Assembly: GCF_000428125.1 (NCBI RefSeq)
Contig: NZ_ATZI01000020.1
Coordinates: forward strand, 1 to 43,965
Reading direction: 5' to 3'
From: Bacteroides graminisolvens DSM 19988 = JCM 15093
GTDB taxonomy: Bacteria > Bacteroidota > Bacteroidia > Bacteroidales > Bacteroidaceae
DNA: 43,965 bases
How positions within the stretch are numbered: position 1 is the first letter of the stretch; the number at the start of each line of letters is the position of its first letter. The notes beneath the pieces were generated by a model, which saw nothing but the letters and a program-made list of their open reading frames with translations, was not told the origin of the DNA and made no database searches. This document shows, in pieces, positions 15,220 through 23,457 of the stretch. The translations under genes were made by a program, and so were the position numbers.

Positions 15220-16263
15220 TTATCTGCTAACACGACCCGAACCGTCACCTTTCATCAGGTTTTCAACTTCAGCTACTGTTACCAGGTTGAAGTCACCGTA
15301 AATAGTATGCTTCAAGCATGAAGCAGCAACAGCAAACTCAAGCGCTTTCTGATCATCGGTAGGATAGCTGATCAAACCGTAGATAAGACCTCCCATGAAT
15401 GAGTCACCACCACCTACGCGGTCAACGATGTGTGTGATATCATATCTTTTTGAAACTTTCAAAGAACCGTCAGAGTAAAGAACGCCACCCCAAGTGTTGT
15501 GGTTTGCATTGATTGCACCACGAAGAGTTACAATCATCTTCTTGCAACGTGGGAACTTCTTCATCATCTGAGTACATACAGATTCAAATTCGGCAGAATT
15601 CACTTCACCACCGGTAGCAGTTACATCAAATCCTTCTGGTTTAATACCGAATACCTTTTCGCAATCTTCTTCGTTACCCAAAATAACATCACAACCTTCT
15701 ACCAAAGCAGGCATCACTTCGTCGGCAGTTTTACCGTATTTCCAAAGATTCTTGCGGTAGTTCAGGTCGCATGAAACGGTTACTCCCATTTCATTGGCAA
15801 CTTTGATAGCTTCCAAACAAGCATCGGCAGCACCTTGAGACAAAGCAGGTGTAATGCCGGTCCAGTGGAACCACTGAGCATCTTTGAACACTTCTTTCCA
15901 GTTAACCATTCCCGGTTCAATAGTAGAAATAGAAGAATGAGCACGGTCGTAAACTACTTTAGAAGCACGGGCAACCGCACCTGTTTCTAAAAAGTAAATA
16001 CCAACACGTTCGCCACCAAAGATTATTTCTTTTGTGCCCACATTGTGTGCACGTAAATCCATAATACAAGATTGAGCAATATCGTTCTTAGGAAGACGGG
16101 TTACAAATTCAGTGTCAAGACCATAGTTTGCCAATGAAACTGCCACATTCGCTTCTCCACCGCCAAAAGTAGCAGTAAATTCTTTAGCTTGTGAAAATCT
16201 TAGGTAACCCGGAGTTGCCAAACGAAGCATAATTTCCCCAAAAGTAACAACTTTCTTTCCCAT
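15220..16263 (-). CDS. kdgK: 2-keto-3-deoxygluconate kinase (PfkB family)
   Basis: The start at 16263 (MGKKVVTFGEIMLRLATPG) gives 347 residues; an in-frame ATG 15 codons upstream is less likely because it lies before the family's conserved start. FGGGEANVAVSLANYGL is the PfkB first signature and DRVGGGDSFMGGLIYGL the second, with catalytic Asp287. The enzyme phosphorylates KDG at O6 using ATP, feeding Eda, encoded 28 nt downstream. Its promoter overlaps one of two palindromic operators shared with the divergent LacI-family regulator and altronate dehydratase genes, so the four genes form one regulon. Confidence 0.93.
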   Translation of the reverse strand: MGKKVVTFGEIMLRLATPGYLRFSQAKEFTATFGGGEANVAVSLANYGLDTEFVTRLPKNDIAQSCIMDLRAHNVGTKEIIFGGERVGIYFLETGAVARASKVVYDRAHSSISTIEPGMVNWKEVFKDAQWFHWTGITPALSQGAADACLEAIKVANEMGVTVSCDLNYRKNLWKYGKTADEVMPALVEGCDVILGNEEDCEKVFGIKPEGFDVTATGGEVNSAEFESVCTQMMKKFPRCKKMIVTLRGAINANHNTWGGVLYSDGSLKVSKRYDITHIVDRVGGGDSFMGGLIYGLISYPTDDQKALEFAVAASCLKHTIYGDFNLVTVAEVENLMKGDGSGRVSR

Positions 16264-16393
16264 AATTCTGTTTAATTCAAATAAGTTATTAATATTGTTA
16301 AGTTTCAAATTATAATCATTGATAGCAAAAGGCTCTTAAACAAAAGGTTTTAGACCCTTTTTCCGAGACATTTAAACCTCTTGTTTGTGTCTC

Positions 16394-16407
16394 GTGTGCG
16401 GGCACAA
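16394..16407. promoter_or_regulatory. Operator 1, kdgK side
   Basis: GTGTGCGGGCACAA matches operator 2 in 13 of 14 positions. It overlaps the first bases of the kdgK -7 element, so a bound repressor would block transcription there. Confidence 0.75.
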
Positions 16408-16434
16408 AGATACGATAATTTTCGTAATTACAAA
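16405..16434 (-). promoter_or_regulatory. kdgK-eda promoter
   Basis: On the minus strand TTTG (16431-16434) is followed after 18 nt by TATCTTTG (16405-16412). Operator 1 overlaps the -7 element. Confidence 0.8.
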
Positions 16435-16450
16435 AATTGTTATATATTTG
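16421..16450 (+). promoter_or_regulatory. Promoter of the LacI-type regulator and uxaA
   Basis: TTCG (16421-16424) lies 18 nt before TATATTTG (16443-16450). It overlaps the kdgK promoter on the other strand, so RNA polymerase binding at the two is probably mutually exclusive. Confidence 0.65.
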
Positions 16451-16474
16451 TGTCGAAAATATTAAGATTATTAT

Positions 16475-16490
16475 TGTGTGCGGGCACACA
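16475..16490. promoter_or_regulatory. Operator 2, regulator side
   Basis: TGTGTGCGGGCACACA is a 16-bp palindrome with a GG centre, located 24 bp after the regulator -7 element and 21 bp before its ATG. Its centre is 82 bp from that of operator 1, close to eight helical turns, which would allow a DNA loop. Confidence 0.75.
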
Positions 16491-16511
16491 ACCCCATAAT
16501 ACAAAGCAAAA

Positions 16512-17582
16512 ATGAATAAGTTACCGGATAGAATCAGAATTAAAGATATAGCCAGACTAGCAGATGTATCTGTAGGAACTGTAGACCGTGTGATTCATGG
16601 ACGAAGCGGTGTTTCTGAAGCCAGTCGCAAAAGAGTGGAAGAAATACTGGAGCAACTCAACTATCAGCCCAACATGTATGCCAGTGCTCTGGCATCGAAT
16701 AAACGGTATTCTTTTGCGTGTTTGTTGCCGCAACATCTGGAAGGCGAATATTGGACGGCCGTTGAAACCGGAATCAAAGAAGCATTGGCCAACTATTCTG
16801 ACTTCAACACCTCGGCACAAATATCTTATTATGATCCTTACGACTATCATTCATTTGTTGATGCAGGCAAAGCCATTGTTGACTCCAAACCAGATGGGGT
16901 TCTTCTGGCGCCTACGGCACCGCAATACACCAAGGTGCTTACCGATGCCCTCAACACATGTAGTATACCTTATATATATATAGACTCAAACATAAATGAA
17001 CTTCGCCCGTTGGCATTCTTCGGTCAAAACTCCCACCAGAGCGGTTATTTCGCGGCGCGGATGTTGATGATGCTCACCCAAAACGAAAAGGAGATTGTCA
17101 TTTTCAGAAAGATAAACGAAGGCATTGTGGGTTCAAACCAGCAAGAGAACAGAGAGATCGGCTTCCGACAATACATGAAAGAGCATTATCCCGACTGCCG
17201 CATACTGGAATTAAACCTCCATGCCAAAAGACCCAGTGAAGACAACATCATGCTGGATGATTTCTTCCGGCAACATCCCGATGTACGTTTCGGAATTACA
17301 TTCAATTCAAAAGCATACATTATCGGAGAATATTTAAACCAAAGACAACAAATACCGTTTAACCTGATAGGATACGATTTGCTAGAACGCAATATCACTT
17401 GCCTGAAAGAAGGAAGTGTTACGTTTTTAATAGCTCAGCAACCCGAATTACAGGGACTCAACGGTATCAAAACATTGTGTGACTATCTTATCTTGAAGAA
17501 AGAAGTTACTTGCATTAATTACATGCCAATAGATCTTCTGACGGCAGAAAACATTGATTTCTACCTGAAGATACCCAGATAA
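16512..17582 (+). CDS. LacI-family transcriptional regulator of hexuronate genes
   Basis: The 356-residue protein has a typical LacI helix-turn-helix at residues about 8-30 (IKDIARLADVSVGTVDRVIH), the hinge helix region (YQPNMYASALASN) and a periplasmic-binding-protein-like sugar sensor to the end. The inducer is likely KDG or another hexuronate intermediate; E. coli uses KdgR (IclR type) and UxuR (GntR type) for these genes, so this is a different regulator class. It is divergent from kdgK-eda and 20 nt upstream of altronate dehydratase. Two near-identical palindromes in its promoter region are the obvious binding sites. Confidence 0.92.
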   Translation: MNKLPDRIRIKDIARLADVSVGTVDRVIHGRSGVSEASRKRVEEILEQLNYQPNMYASALASNKRYSFACLLPQHLEGEYWTAVETGIKEALANYSDFNTSAQISYYDPYDYHSFVDAGKAIVDSKPDGVLLAPTAPQYTKVLTDALNTCSIPYIYIDSNINELRPLAFFGQNSHQSGYFAARMLMMLTQNEKEIVIFRKINEGIVGSNQQENREIGFRQYMKEHYPDCRILELNLHAKRPSEDNIMLDDFFRQHPDVRFGITFNSKAYIIGEYLNQRQQIPFNLIGYDLLERNITCLKEGSVTFLIAQQPELQGLNGIKTLCDYLILKKEVTCINYMPIDLLTAENIDFYLKIPR

Positions 17583-17602
17583 TAAATTTAAAATAGAAAC
17601 TG

Positions 17603-19093
17603 ATGAAAACAAAGTATTTACAAATTAATCCGGCCGACAACGTAGCTGTGGCAATAGAGAATCTGTCTGCAGGAGAAAATATTGTAGTCAACGGAATACA
17701 AGTTACGCTAAAGGAAGATATCCCGGTCGGACATAAATTTGCTCTGAACGATTTAGCAGAAGGCGAAAACATTATAAAATACGGATACCCGATCGGACAT
17801 GCCACTACTGCCAAGAAGCAAGGTGAGTGGATGAATGAAACCAATATCAAAACAAATCTGGCAGGATTGCTTGATTACTCTTACAACCCTCAGCAAGTAT
17901 CGTTGGATATTCCTCAGAAAGACCTTACGTTCAAAGGCTATCGCCGCAAGAGTGGCGAAGTAGGTATTCGTAACGAAATATGGATCATTCCAACTGTGGG
18001 ATGTGTTAACGGAATTATAGCCCAACTAGCCGACAGTCTGCGTAAAGAAACCGAAGGCAAAGGCGTTGATGCCATTGTGGCCTACCCTCACAACTACGGT
18101 TGCTCACAGTTAGGTGACGATCATGAAAACACACGTAAGATTTTGCGTGACATGGTGCTCCACCCCAATGCCGGTGCCGTATTGGTAGTTGGTTTGGGAT
18201 GCGAAAACAACCAACCCGATGCTTTCAGAGAATTCCTGGGAGATTATGATCAAGACAGGGTTTCATTCCTCGTTACACAGAAAGTTGGCGACGAATATGA
18301 AGAAGGCATGAAAATACTTCGCGACCTGTATGCAAAAGCATCCAAAGATGTTCGTGTAGATGTTCCTTTGTCTGAACTTCGCGTAGGCTTGAAGTGCGGC
18401 GGATCCGACGGATTCTCAGGAATCACTGCAAACCCATTGTTGGGTATGTTCTCTGATTTCCTTATCGCACAAGGCGGAACCAGCGTATTAACGGAAGTTC
18501 CCGAAATGTTTGGCGCAGAAACCATCTTAATGAATCGTTGCGAGAACAAAGATTTGTTCAACCAAACCGTTCACCTGATCAATGACTTCAAAGAATATTT
18601 CCTTTCACACGGCGAACCTGTTGGCGAGAACCCTTCACCGGGAAACAAGGCCGGAGGTATCTCTACACTGGAAGAGAAAGCGCTGGGCTGCACACAGAAA
18701 TGCGGAAAGAGCTACGTTTCGGGAGTTCTGCCTTATGGAGAACGTTTGAAAGTGAAAGGCCTCAGCCTATTGTCTGCACCGGGCAATGACTTGGTAGCCT
18801 CAACGGCGTTGGCATCGGCCGGTTGTCACATGGTACTTTTCACCACCGGACGCGGTACTCCCTTCGGAACGTATGTTCCTACGATGAAGATCTCTACTAA
18901 CTCGGGCTTGGCAGAAAGAAAACCGGGATGGATAGACTTCAATGCGGGAGTTATTGTTGAAAACGAACCCATGGAAAAAACATGCGAACGATTTATTGAT
19001 TACATCATTCGGGTGGCCAGCGGTGAATTAGTTAACAATGAAAAGAAAGGATTCCGTGAAATTTCAATTTTCAAAACCGGAGTTACTTTATAA
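17603..19093 (+). CDS. uxaA: Altronate dehydratase
   Basis: The 496-residue protein has the small N-terminal SAF domain of the family (residues 1-90; it ends with YGYPIGHA) and the large UxaA catalytic domain (about 105-496). NYGCSQLGDDHENTRKIL, LGCENNQPDAF and LKCGGSDGFSGITANP are family landmarks holding the likely metal-binding Cys residues. The reaction removes water from D-altronate to give 2-keto-3-deoxygluconate, the KdgK substrate. It follows the regulator with a 20-nt gap, so both are one transcript. Uronate isomerase and altronate oxidoreductase are not in the window. Confidence 0.95.
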   Translation: MKTKYLQINPADNVAVAIENLSAGENIVVNGIQVTLKEDIPVGHKFALNDLAEGENIIKYGYPIGHATTAKKQGEWMNETNIKTNLAGLLDYSYNPQQVSLDIPQKDLTFKGYRRKSGEVGIRNEIWIIPTVGCVNGIIAQLADSLRKETEGKGVDAIVAYPHNYGCSQLGDDHENTRKILRDMVLHPNAGAVLVVGLGCENNQPDAFREFLGDYDQDRVSFLVTQKVGDEYEEGMKILRDLYAKASKDVRVDVPLSELRVGLKCGGSDGFSGITANPLLGMFSDFLIAQGGTSVLTEVPEMFGAETILMNRCENKDLFNQTVHLINDFKEYFLSHGEPVGENPSPGNKAGGISTLEEKALGCTQKCGKSYVSGVLPYGERLKVKGLSLLSAPGNDLVASTALASAGCHMVLFTTGRGTPFGTYVPTMKISTNSGLAERKPGWIDFNAGVIVENEPMEKTCERFIDYIIRVASGELVNNEKKGFREISIFKTGVTL

Positions 19094-19100
19094 GAAGATG

Positions 19101-19132
19101 GTAGTTGTCGGATGCCGGACTGCGACAGCTAC
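19101..19132 (+). terminator. Possible terminator after uxaA
   Basis: GTAGTTGTCG (19101-19110) pairs with CGACAGCTAC (19123-19132), one G-U pair, 8 nt past the stop. The tail TCTATAAAA is not a proper T tract. Confidence 0.5.
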
Positions 19133-19159
19133 TCTATAAAACCGGCATTTATATATTGG

Positions 19160-19253
19160 GGAACACTGATTATAGCGTTACAAAGCTGCTTGTTATTTGT
19201 TTCAATTGAGAAACATCATGCAAAAGAACTGTAACTGTTAGAGTCAGTGTTCC
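19160..19253. repeat. 10-bp inverted repeat upstream of nhaC
   Basis: GGAACACTGA (19160-19169) and TCAGTGTTCC (19244-19253) are perfect complements separated by 74 nt. The right arm ends 10 bp before the nhaC -7 element at 19264. They may be two half-sites of a looped operator or part of an RNA from uxaA read-through. Confidence 0.5.
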
Positions 19254-19263
19254 TTCTATGTAT

Positions 19264-19271
19264 TATCTTTG
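19264..19271 (+). promoter_or_regulatory. -7 element of nhaC
   Basis: TATCTTTG, 32 nt before the ATG at 19304. It lies after the longer in-frame ATG at 19247, which excludes that start for this promoter. Confidence 0.7.
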
Positions 19272-19303
19272 CCTCGCAAAATCAAATTATAACATACTGC
19301 TTC

Positions 19304-20602
19304 ATGGATAACAACAACAGCAAACCAAAAATATCGGGCATGCTGGCTTTAAGTCCGCTACTGGTATTCATGTGCCTTTACCTGGTCACCTCCGTTTGGG
19401 TGAACGACTTCTATAAAGTACCCATTACCGTTGCCTTTTTGTTTTCGTCTTGTTATGCCATTGCCATAACACGCGGACTAAACCTGGAGCATAGAATACA
19501 ACAATTCTCCGCCGGAGCTTCCAACAAGAACATCCTGTTAATGATATGGATATTTGTTTTAGCCGGAGCATTCGCACAAAGCGCCAAAGCCATGGGCGCC
19601 ATTGATGCAACCGTGAACCTCACTTTGCAGATACTGCCCGACAACCTGCTGATTGCCGGTATATTCATCGCCTCGTGTTTCATCTCTTTGTCCATCGGTA
19701 CCAGCGTTGGCACCATTGTAGCCTTAACTCCCGTGGCTATCGGTCTGGCACAAAAAACCGGAATTGACCTGCCCTACATGGTAGGAGTAGTGGTGGGAGG
19801 TTCCTTCTTTGGCGATAACTTATCGTTTATATCAGACACCACCATAGCCTCCACCAAAACACAAGAGTGTGTGATGAGAGATAAATTTCGTGTCAACTCC
19901 ATGATTGTGGTTCCCGCTGCCATTGTGGTCCTGGGCATTTATATTTTTCAAGGATTATCCATCACGGCACCCGTCGCGCTCACATCCATTGAGTGGATCA
20001 AGGTAGTGCCCTACCTCATTGTTTTGGGAACGGCCATCACCGGGATGAACGTCATGTTAGTGCTGCTGCTGGGCATCATCTCTACCGGTGCGGTGGGCTT
20101 GTACACCGGCAGTTTTGACTTCTTTGGCTGGTTTGCTTCCATGGGAAACGGCATCATCGGCATGGGCGAACTGATCATTGTCACCTTGCTGGCGGGCGGC
20201 ATGCTCGAAACAATCAGGTATAACGGAGGCATCGACTACATCATTAACGCGTTAACCAAACGCGTGAAGAATAAGCGCGGAGCCGAACTAAGCATTGCGG
20301 CACTGGTAAGCATAGCCAACTTATGCACGGCCAACAACACCATTGCCATCATTACCACAGGACCTATTGCACGCAACATTGCCATCAAGTTTCACCTCGA
20401 CCGCAGGAAAGTTGCCAGCATATTAGATACCTTCTCGTGTTTCATTCAGGGAATCATACCCTACGGAGCGCAAATGCTTATTGCCGCCGGACTGGCAAAC
20501 ATCTCCCCTATTCACATTATCGGCAATCTGTATTACCCGTTTATGATGGGATTATTTGCTTTGACCGCCATTCTGATCAGATACCCTCGGCAGTATTCCT
20601 GA
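19304..20602 (+). CDS. nhaC: Na+/H+ antiporter, NhaC family
   Basis: The start at 19304 (MDNNNSKPKISGMLALSPLL) gives 432 residues with 11 or so membrane helices. The family landmarks are SIGTSVGTIVALTPVA and GGSFFGDNLSFISDTTIAST, the latter with an Asp pair probably involved in ion binding; LCTANNTIAIITTGPIA recurs in the second half. NhaC proteins expel Na+ in exchange for protons at the inner membrane. Some members carry organic acids with Na+, so a nutrient role next to the uronate genes cannot be excluded. It has its own promoter and no co-directional partner within 100 bp. Confidence 0.88.
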   Translation: MDNNNSKPKISGMLALSPLLVFMCLYLVTSVWVNDFYKVPITVAFLFSSCYAIAITRGLNLEHRIQQFSAGASNKNILLMIWIFVLAGAFAQSAKAMGAIDATVNLTLQILPDNLLIAGIFIASCFISLSIGTSVGTIVALTPVAIGLAQKTGIDLPYMVGVVVGGSFFGDNLSFISDTTIASTKTQECVMRDKFRVNSMIVVPAAIVVLGIYIFQGLSITAPVALTSIEWIKVVPYLIVLGTAITGMNVMLVLLLGIISTGAVGLYTGSFDFFGWFASMGNGIIGMGELIIVTLLAGGMLETIRYNGGIDYIINALTKRVKNKRGAELSIAALVSIANLCTANNTIAIITTGPIARNIAIKFHLDRRKVASILDTFSCFIQGIIPYGAQMLIAAGLANISPIHIIGNLYYPFMMGLFALTAILIRYPRQYS

Positions 20603-20628
20603 CCGAAAGCTGAAAAAGATCCAAAAAC

Positions 20629-20659
20629 TTTGTCAATCAGAATAAAAGAAGTATCTTTG
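20629..20659 (+). promoter_or_regulatory. rpsP promoter
   Basis: TTTG (20629-20632), 19-nt spacer, TATCTTTG (20652-20659): a textbook Bacteroidetes promoter, 56 nt before the ATG. Confidence 0.85.
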
Positions 20660-20715
20660 CGCCGCTATTACGAGTTAATAGCATTATTCAAATCATTAAT
20701 TTAAAACATTTTTAA

Positions 20716-21279
20716 ATGGCAACTAAAATCAGATTGCAAAGACACGGACGTAAAAGTTACGCGTTTTATTCAATTGTAATTGCAGACAGCAGAGCACCAC
20801 GTGATGGTAAATTTACAGAGAAGATTGGTACTTACAACCCGAACACCAATCCTGCTACAGTAGATTTGAATTTCGAACGTGCCCTTTCTTGGGTTATGAA
20901 TGGAGCACAACCTACAGACACTGTACGTACTATCCTTTCTCGTGAAGGTGTGTACTTCAAAAAACACCTTTTAGGCGGTGTTGCTAAAGGCGCATTCGGC
21001 GAAGCAGAAGCTGATACTAAATTTGAAGCTTGGAAAAACAACAAGCAAACAGGTTTGGCTACATTGAAAGCTAAGCAAGATGAAGCAGCTAAAGCTGATG
21101 CTAAGGCTCGTCTGGAAGCAGAAAAGAAAGTGAATGAAGCGAAAGCTAAAGCTCTTGCAGAAAAGAAAGCTGCTGAACTTGCTGCTAACGCTCCTGCAGA
21201 AGAAGCACCTGCTGCTGAAGAAGTTCCTGCTGCTGAAGAAGCTGCTGAAGCTCCTGCAACAGAAACTGCTGCAGAATAA
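20716..21279 (+). CDS. rpsP: 30S ribosomal protein S16 with long C-terminal tail
   Basis: Residues 1-85 are a complete S16 ([20 protein letters not shown], then [20 protein letters not shown]), a small-subunit assembly protein. The remaining 100 residues are an Ala/Lys/Glu-rich tail, a helical stretch (about 100-155) followed by Ala-Pro-Glu repeats ([16 protein letters not shown]). Typical S16 is about 80-90 residues; such tails are common in Bacteroidetes. The usual bacterial neighbours rimM, trmD and rplS are absent; the gene is monocistronic with its own promoter and terminator. Confidence 0.96.
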   Translation: MATKIRLQRHGRKSYAFYSIVIADSRAPRDGKFTEKIGTYNPNTNPATVDLNFERALSWVMNGAQPTDTVRTILSREGVYFKKHLLGGVAKGAFGEAEADTKFEAWKNNKQTGLATLKAKQDEAAKADAKARLEAEKKVNEAKAKALAEKKAAELAANAPAEEAPAAEEVPAAEEAAEAPATETAAE

Positions 21280-21323
21280 TCCGAATTTCGGCATTCCCGA
21301 TAATCTTTAGGATTAAAAAGTAT

Positions 21324-21361
21324 AAAGTCTCTCGTACAGTTTGTGCGGGAGACTTTTTTTT
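21324..21361 (+). terminator. Intrinsic terminator after rpsP
   Basis: AAAGTCTCTCG and CGGGAGACTTT form a long stem with one G-U pair, followed by a T tract ending at 21361. Confidence 0.9.
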
Positions 21362-21427
21362 ATGGTATATGTAACATGACCATAAGAAGATGTTACCTGA
21401 TCGTTCCTGTTTTTAGCAAATACTAAT

Positions 21428-21435
21428 TAGCTTTG
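21428..21435 (+). promoter_or_regulatory. -7 element of the GH43 gene
   Basis: TAGCTTTG fits TAnnTTTG and lies 44 nt before the ATG. No clear -33 element. Confidence 0.5.
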
Positions 21436-21479
21436 CTCCTATAATAAACCATTTTATTAACAAACGAAATCAAGGAACT

Positions 21480-23054
21480 ATGTTAAGACACTTAGTATTA
21501 AGTTTATTCCTTCTCAACACGGCCGCCACTTGCCAAGTGGTTATGGCCCAAAACACGCAAGCTCATAACCCGGTGATTTATGCCGATGTGCCCGACATGT
21601 CGATAATACGGGTGGGCAGCAAGTATTATATGAGTAGCACCACCATGCACATGAGTCCCGGAGTACCCATCATGGAATCGACCGATCTGGTCAATTGGAA
21701 AATGATCAGCTATGCTTATCAGACCTTAGACACCATCAATTCATTAAGTCTGAAGAACGGGGAAAGTACCTACGGAAGAGGCTCCTGGGCCAGCTGTTTG
21801 CGCTACCACAAGGGAATGTATTACGTCAGCACCTTTGCCCAACCAACCGGCAGAACTCATATCTATAAAACAAAAGATATAGCCAAAGGCCCTTGGGTGG
21901 AACATACCTTCGCACCCAGTTTCCATGATCACACTCTTTTCTTTGACGACGATGGCAAGACCTACCTCATATACGGTGCCGGAAAGCTGAAGTTGGTGGA
22001 GTTGGAAGACGATCTTTCCGGAGTGAAAAAGGGAACTGAAGAAAAGGTAATCATTGAGAACGCCGCTTTACCCGCCGGAAACAGCATCGGGTTACCCGCC
22101 GAGGGTTCTCAGCTCTTTAAAATAAAAGGGAAGTATTACCTCTTTAATATTACATGGCCCAGAAACAGCATGCGTACCGTTGTTGTTCACCGCGCCGACA
22201 AAATCACAGGCCCGTACGAAGGTAAGATGGTGCTTCAGGACAAAGGGGTGGCACAAGGCGGACTCATTGACACACCCGACGGGAGATGGTTTGCTTACCT
22301 GTTCCAAGACTGTGGTTCTGTAGGGCGTATTCCTTTCCTGGTTCCCGTGAAATGGGAAGACGGCTGGCCTGTGCTGGGCGAAAATGGCAAGGTTCCCGAA
22401 TTCCTCAATCTGCCTGCCAATAAAAGCCTGATACCGGGCATTGTTAACTCCGACGAGTTCAACAGGAAAAAAAGAGAACCAGCTTTGCCGCTGGTATGGC
22501 AGTGGAATCACAACCCCGACAATAATTTATGGTCGGTTACTGAGAGAAACGGTTACCTCCGCTTAAAGACAGGACGCATTGATCAATCATACCTGACCGC
22601 ACGCAACACACTGACGCAACGTACCGTTGGCCCCGAGTGCAGCGGATCAACTTGTATGGATGCCAGCAACATGAAGGACGGCGATTGCGCGGGCTTGAGT
22701 TTGCTGCAGAAAGATTTCGGATGGGTTGGCATCAGAAAAGAAGGAAATGTGAAGCACTTGGTGATGGTCAACATGAACTTTGCCGATGCGCCTGAGGTAG
22801 AGAACATTCCTTTGACGCAAGACAAGGTGTACCTCAAAATAGATTGTGATTTCAAAAACAGAACCGATAAGGCGTATTTCTATTATAGCTTAGACGGCAA
22901 GCAGTGGACTTCCATTGGCAAACCTCTTAAAATGTCGTACACCATCCCCCACTTCATGGGATATCGTTACGGACTATTCAATTACGCGACCAAGGAAGTA
23001 GGCGGTTTCGTTGACTTCGATTATTTCCACATCACCGATAAACCGTCTAAATAG
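21480..23054 (+). CDS. Glycoside hydrolase family 43 (xylosidase/arabinofuranosidase type)
   Basis: The 524-residue protein has a signal peptide (cleavage after VVMAQ, about residue 24), then a five-bladed GH43 propeller. The likely catalytic residues are Asp39 (VPDMSII, base), Asp150 (HDHTLFFDDDG, modulator) and Glu208 (PAEGSQLF, acid). Residues about 330-524 form a beta-sandwich module like the C-terminal domain of large GH43 beta-xylosidases. It is periplasmic or exported and cleaves xylose or arabinose residues from plant-type oligosaccharides; which one is not decidable here. No SusC/SusD pair lies nearby, so it is not part of a standard polysaccharide-utilisation locus. Confidence 0.9.
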   Translation: MLRHLVLSLFLLNTAATCQVVMAQNTQAHNPVIYADVPDMSIIRVGSKYYMSSTTMHMSPGVPIMESTDLVNWKMISYAYQTLDTINSLSLKNGESTYGRGSWASCLRYHKGMYYVSTFAQPTGRTHIYKTKDIAKGPWVEHTFAPSFHDHTLFFDDDGKTYLIYGAGKLKLVELEDDLSGVKKGTEEKVIIENAALPAGNSIGLPAEGSQLFKIKGKYYLFNITWPRNSMRTVVVHRADKITGPYEGKMVLQDKGVAQGGLIDTPDGRWFAYLFQDCGSVGRIPFLVPVKWEDGWPVLGENGKVPEFLNLPANKSLIPGIVNSDEFNRKKREPALPLVWQWNHNPDNNLWSVTERNGYLRLKTGRIDQSYLTARNTLTQRTVGPECSGSTCMDASNMKDGDCAGLSLLQKDFGWVGIRKEGNVKHLVMVNMNFADAPEVENIPLTQDKVYLKIDCDFKNRTDKAYFYYSLDGKQWTSIGKPLKMSYTIPHFMGYRYGLFNYATKEVGGFVDFDYFHITDKPSK

Positions 23055-23163
23055 CAAAGAAATAGTTTGACTTTCACACTCGTTTCGCTGAATCTTGTCA
23101 AGAGCAGGTTTATATATTATTAACGAATGGAGAGGAAGAGCGAATCATCGGCAGGAGTTTGAG

Positions 23164-23293
23164 AAAAGATAACCAACTTTTTGAAAAACATAACCGCCGA
23201 TTTCAAAAAGATAACGAGCAATTTAAAAAGATAAACCTTCTTTTGGTCCGGGAGAAACCGTCTCCCCGCCAAGAGACGGTTTCTCCCGGACCA
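23164..23293. repeat. Tandem array with 21-bp period and terminal hairpin
   Basis: GATAAC or a one-base variant recurs at 23168, 23189, 23210 and 23230 (spacing 21, 21, 20). The period continues, more weakly, through the GGGAGAAACC/GAGACGGTTT section. Read in the plus frame it gives a 7-residue pattern: KDNQLFE, KHNRRFQ, KDNEQFK, KINLLLV, REKPSPR, QETVSPG. Similar heptad strings in small hypothetical Bacteroides proteins are known to me only from memory. Confidence 0.65.
23244..23293. repeat. Perfect 21-bp inverted repeat (hairpin)
   Basis: The arms 23244-23264 and 23273-23293 (starting TGGTCCGGGAGAAACCG) are exact complements around an 8-nt loop. It is far more stable than a normal terminator and lacks a T tract. 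Confidence 0.85.
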
Positions 23294-23356
23294 TTTGCTA
23301 CCGTGCAAATCGGCGTGAGCAACCGTCTGGCGGGAAAGTTGAACGGCAGCCAACGA

Positions 23357-23388
23357 AAAAAGGCAGGAGTTTGAACTCCTGCCTTTTT
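23357..23388. terminator. Bidirectional terminator between GH43 and GH2 genes
   Basis: AAAAAGGCAGGAGTT and AACTCCTGCCTTTTT are perfect complements around a minimal loop. The A and T flanks make it work on both strands, serving both convergent genes. Confidence 0.88.
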
Positions 23389-23426
23389 GCCTATATTAAA
23401 TTGAATGTACTATAGGATTATGCTGA

Positions 23427-23457
23427 CAAAGATAATACATTATATTGCCAAAGTCAA
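23427..23457 (-). promoter_or_regulatory. Promoter-like element inside the spacer
   Basis: On the minus strand TTG (23455-23457) and TATCTTTG (23427-23434) are 20 nt apart. Only about 60 nt separate it from the terminator, so it would make a very short RNA or none. Confidence 0.35.

Larger units (their letters stand above)
23150..23374. repeat. Direct repeat bracketing the 21-bp array
   Basis: GGCAGGAGTTTGA occurs at 23150-23162 and again at 23362-23374, 212 bp apart. The second copy is the left arm and loop of the terminator. The array and hairpin lie between the copies, as if inserted or duplicated there. Confidence 0.6.

Noticed and set aside
16264..16308. Fifteen-codon extension of kdgK
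   Set aside because: The PfkB-family start MGKKVVTFGEIML is at 16263, and the added residues have no family match.
16316..16504. Small minus-strand ORF in the kdgK/regulator spacer
   Set aside because: It covers two operators and two promoters; it is a chance reading frame.
19247..19303. Upstream in-frame start for nhaC
   Set aside because: The -7 element at 19264-19271 lies inside the extension; MDNNNSKPK at 19304 fits the family better.
23120..23374. Two small ORFs (about 71 and 77 codons) on opposite strands over the 21-bp array
   Set aside because: Both are open because the repeat period is a multiple of three; neither has other coding support. Described as a repeat instead.
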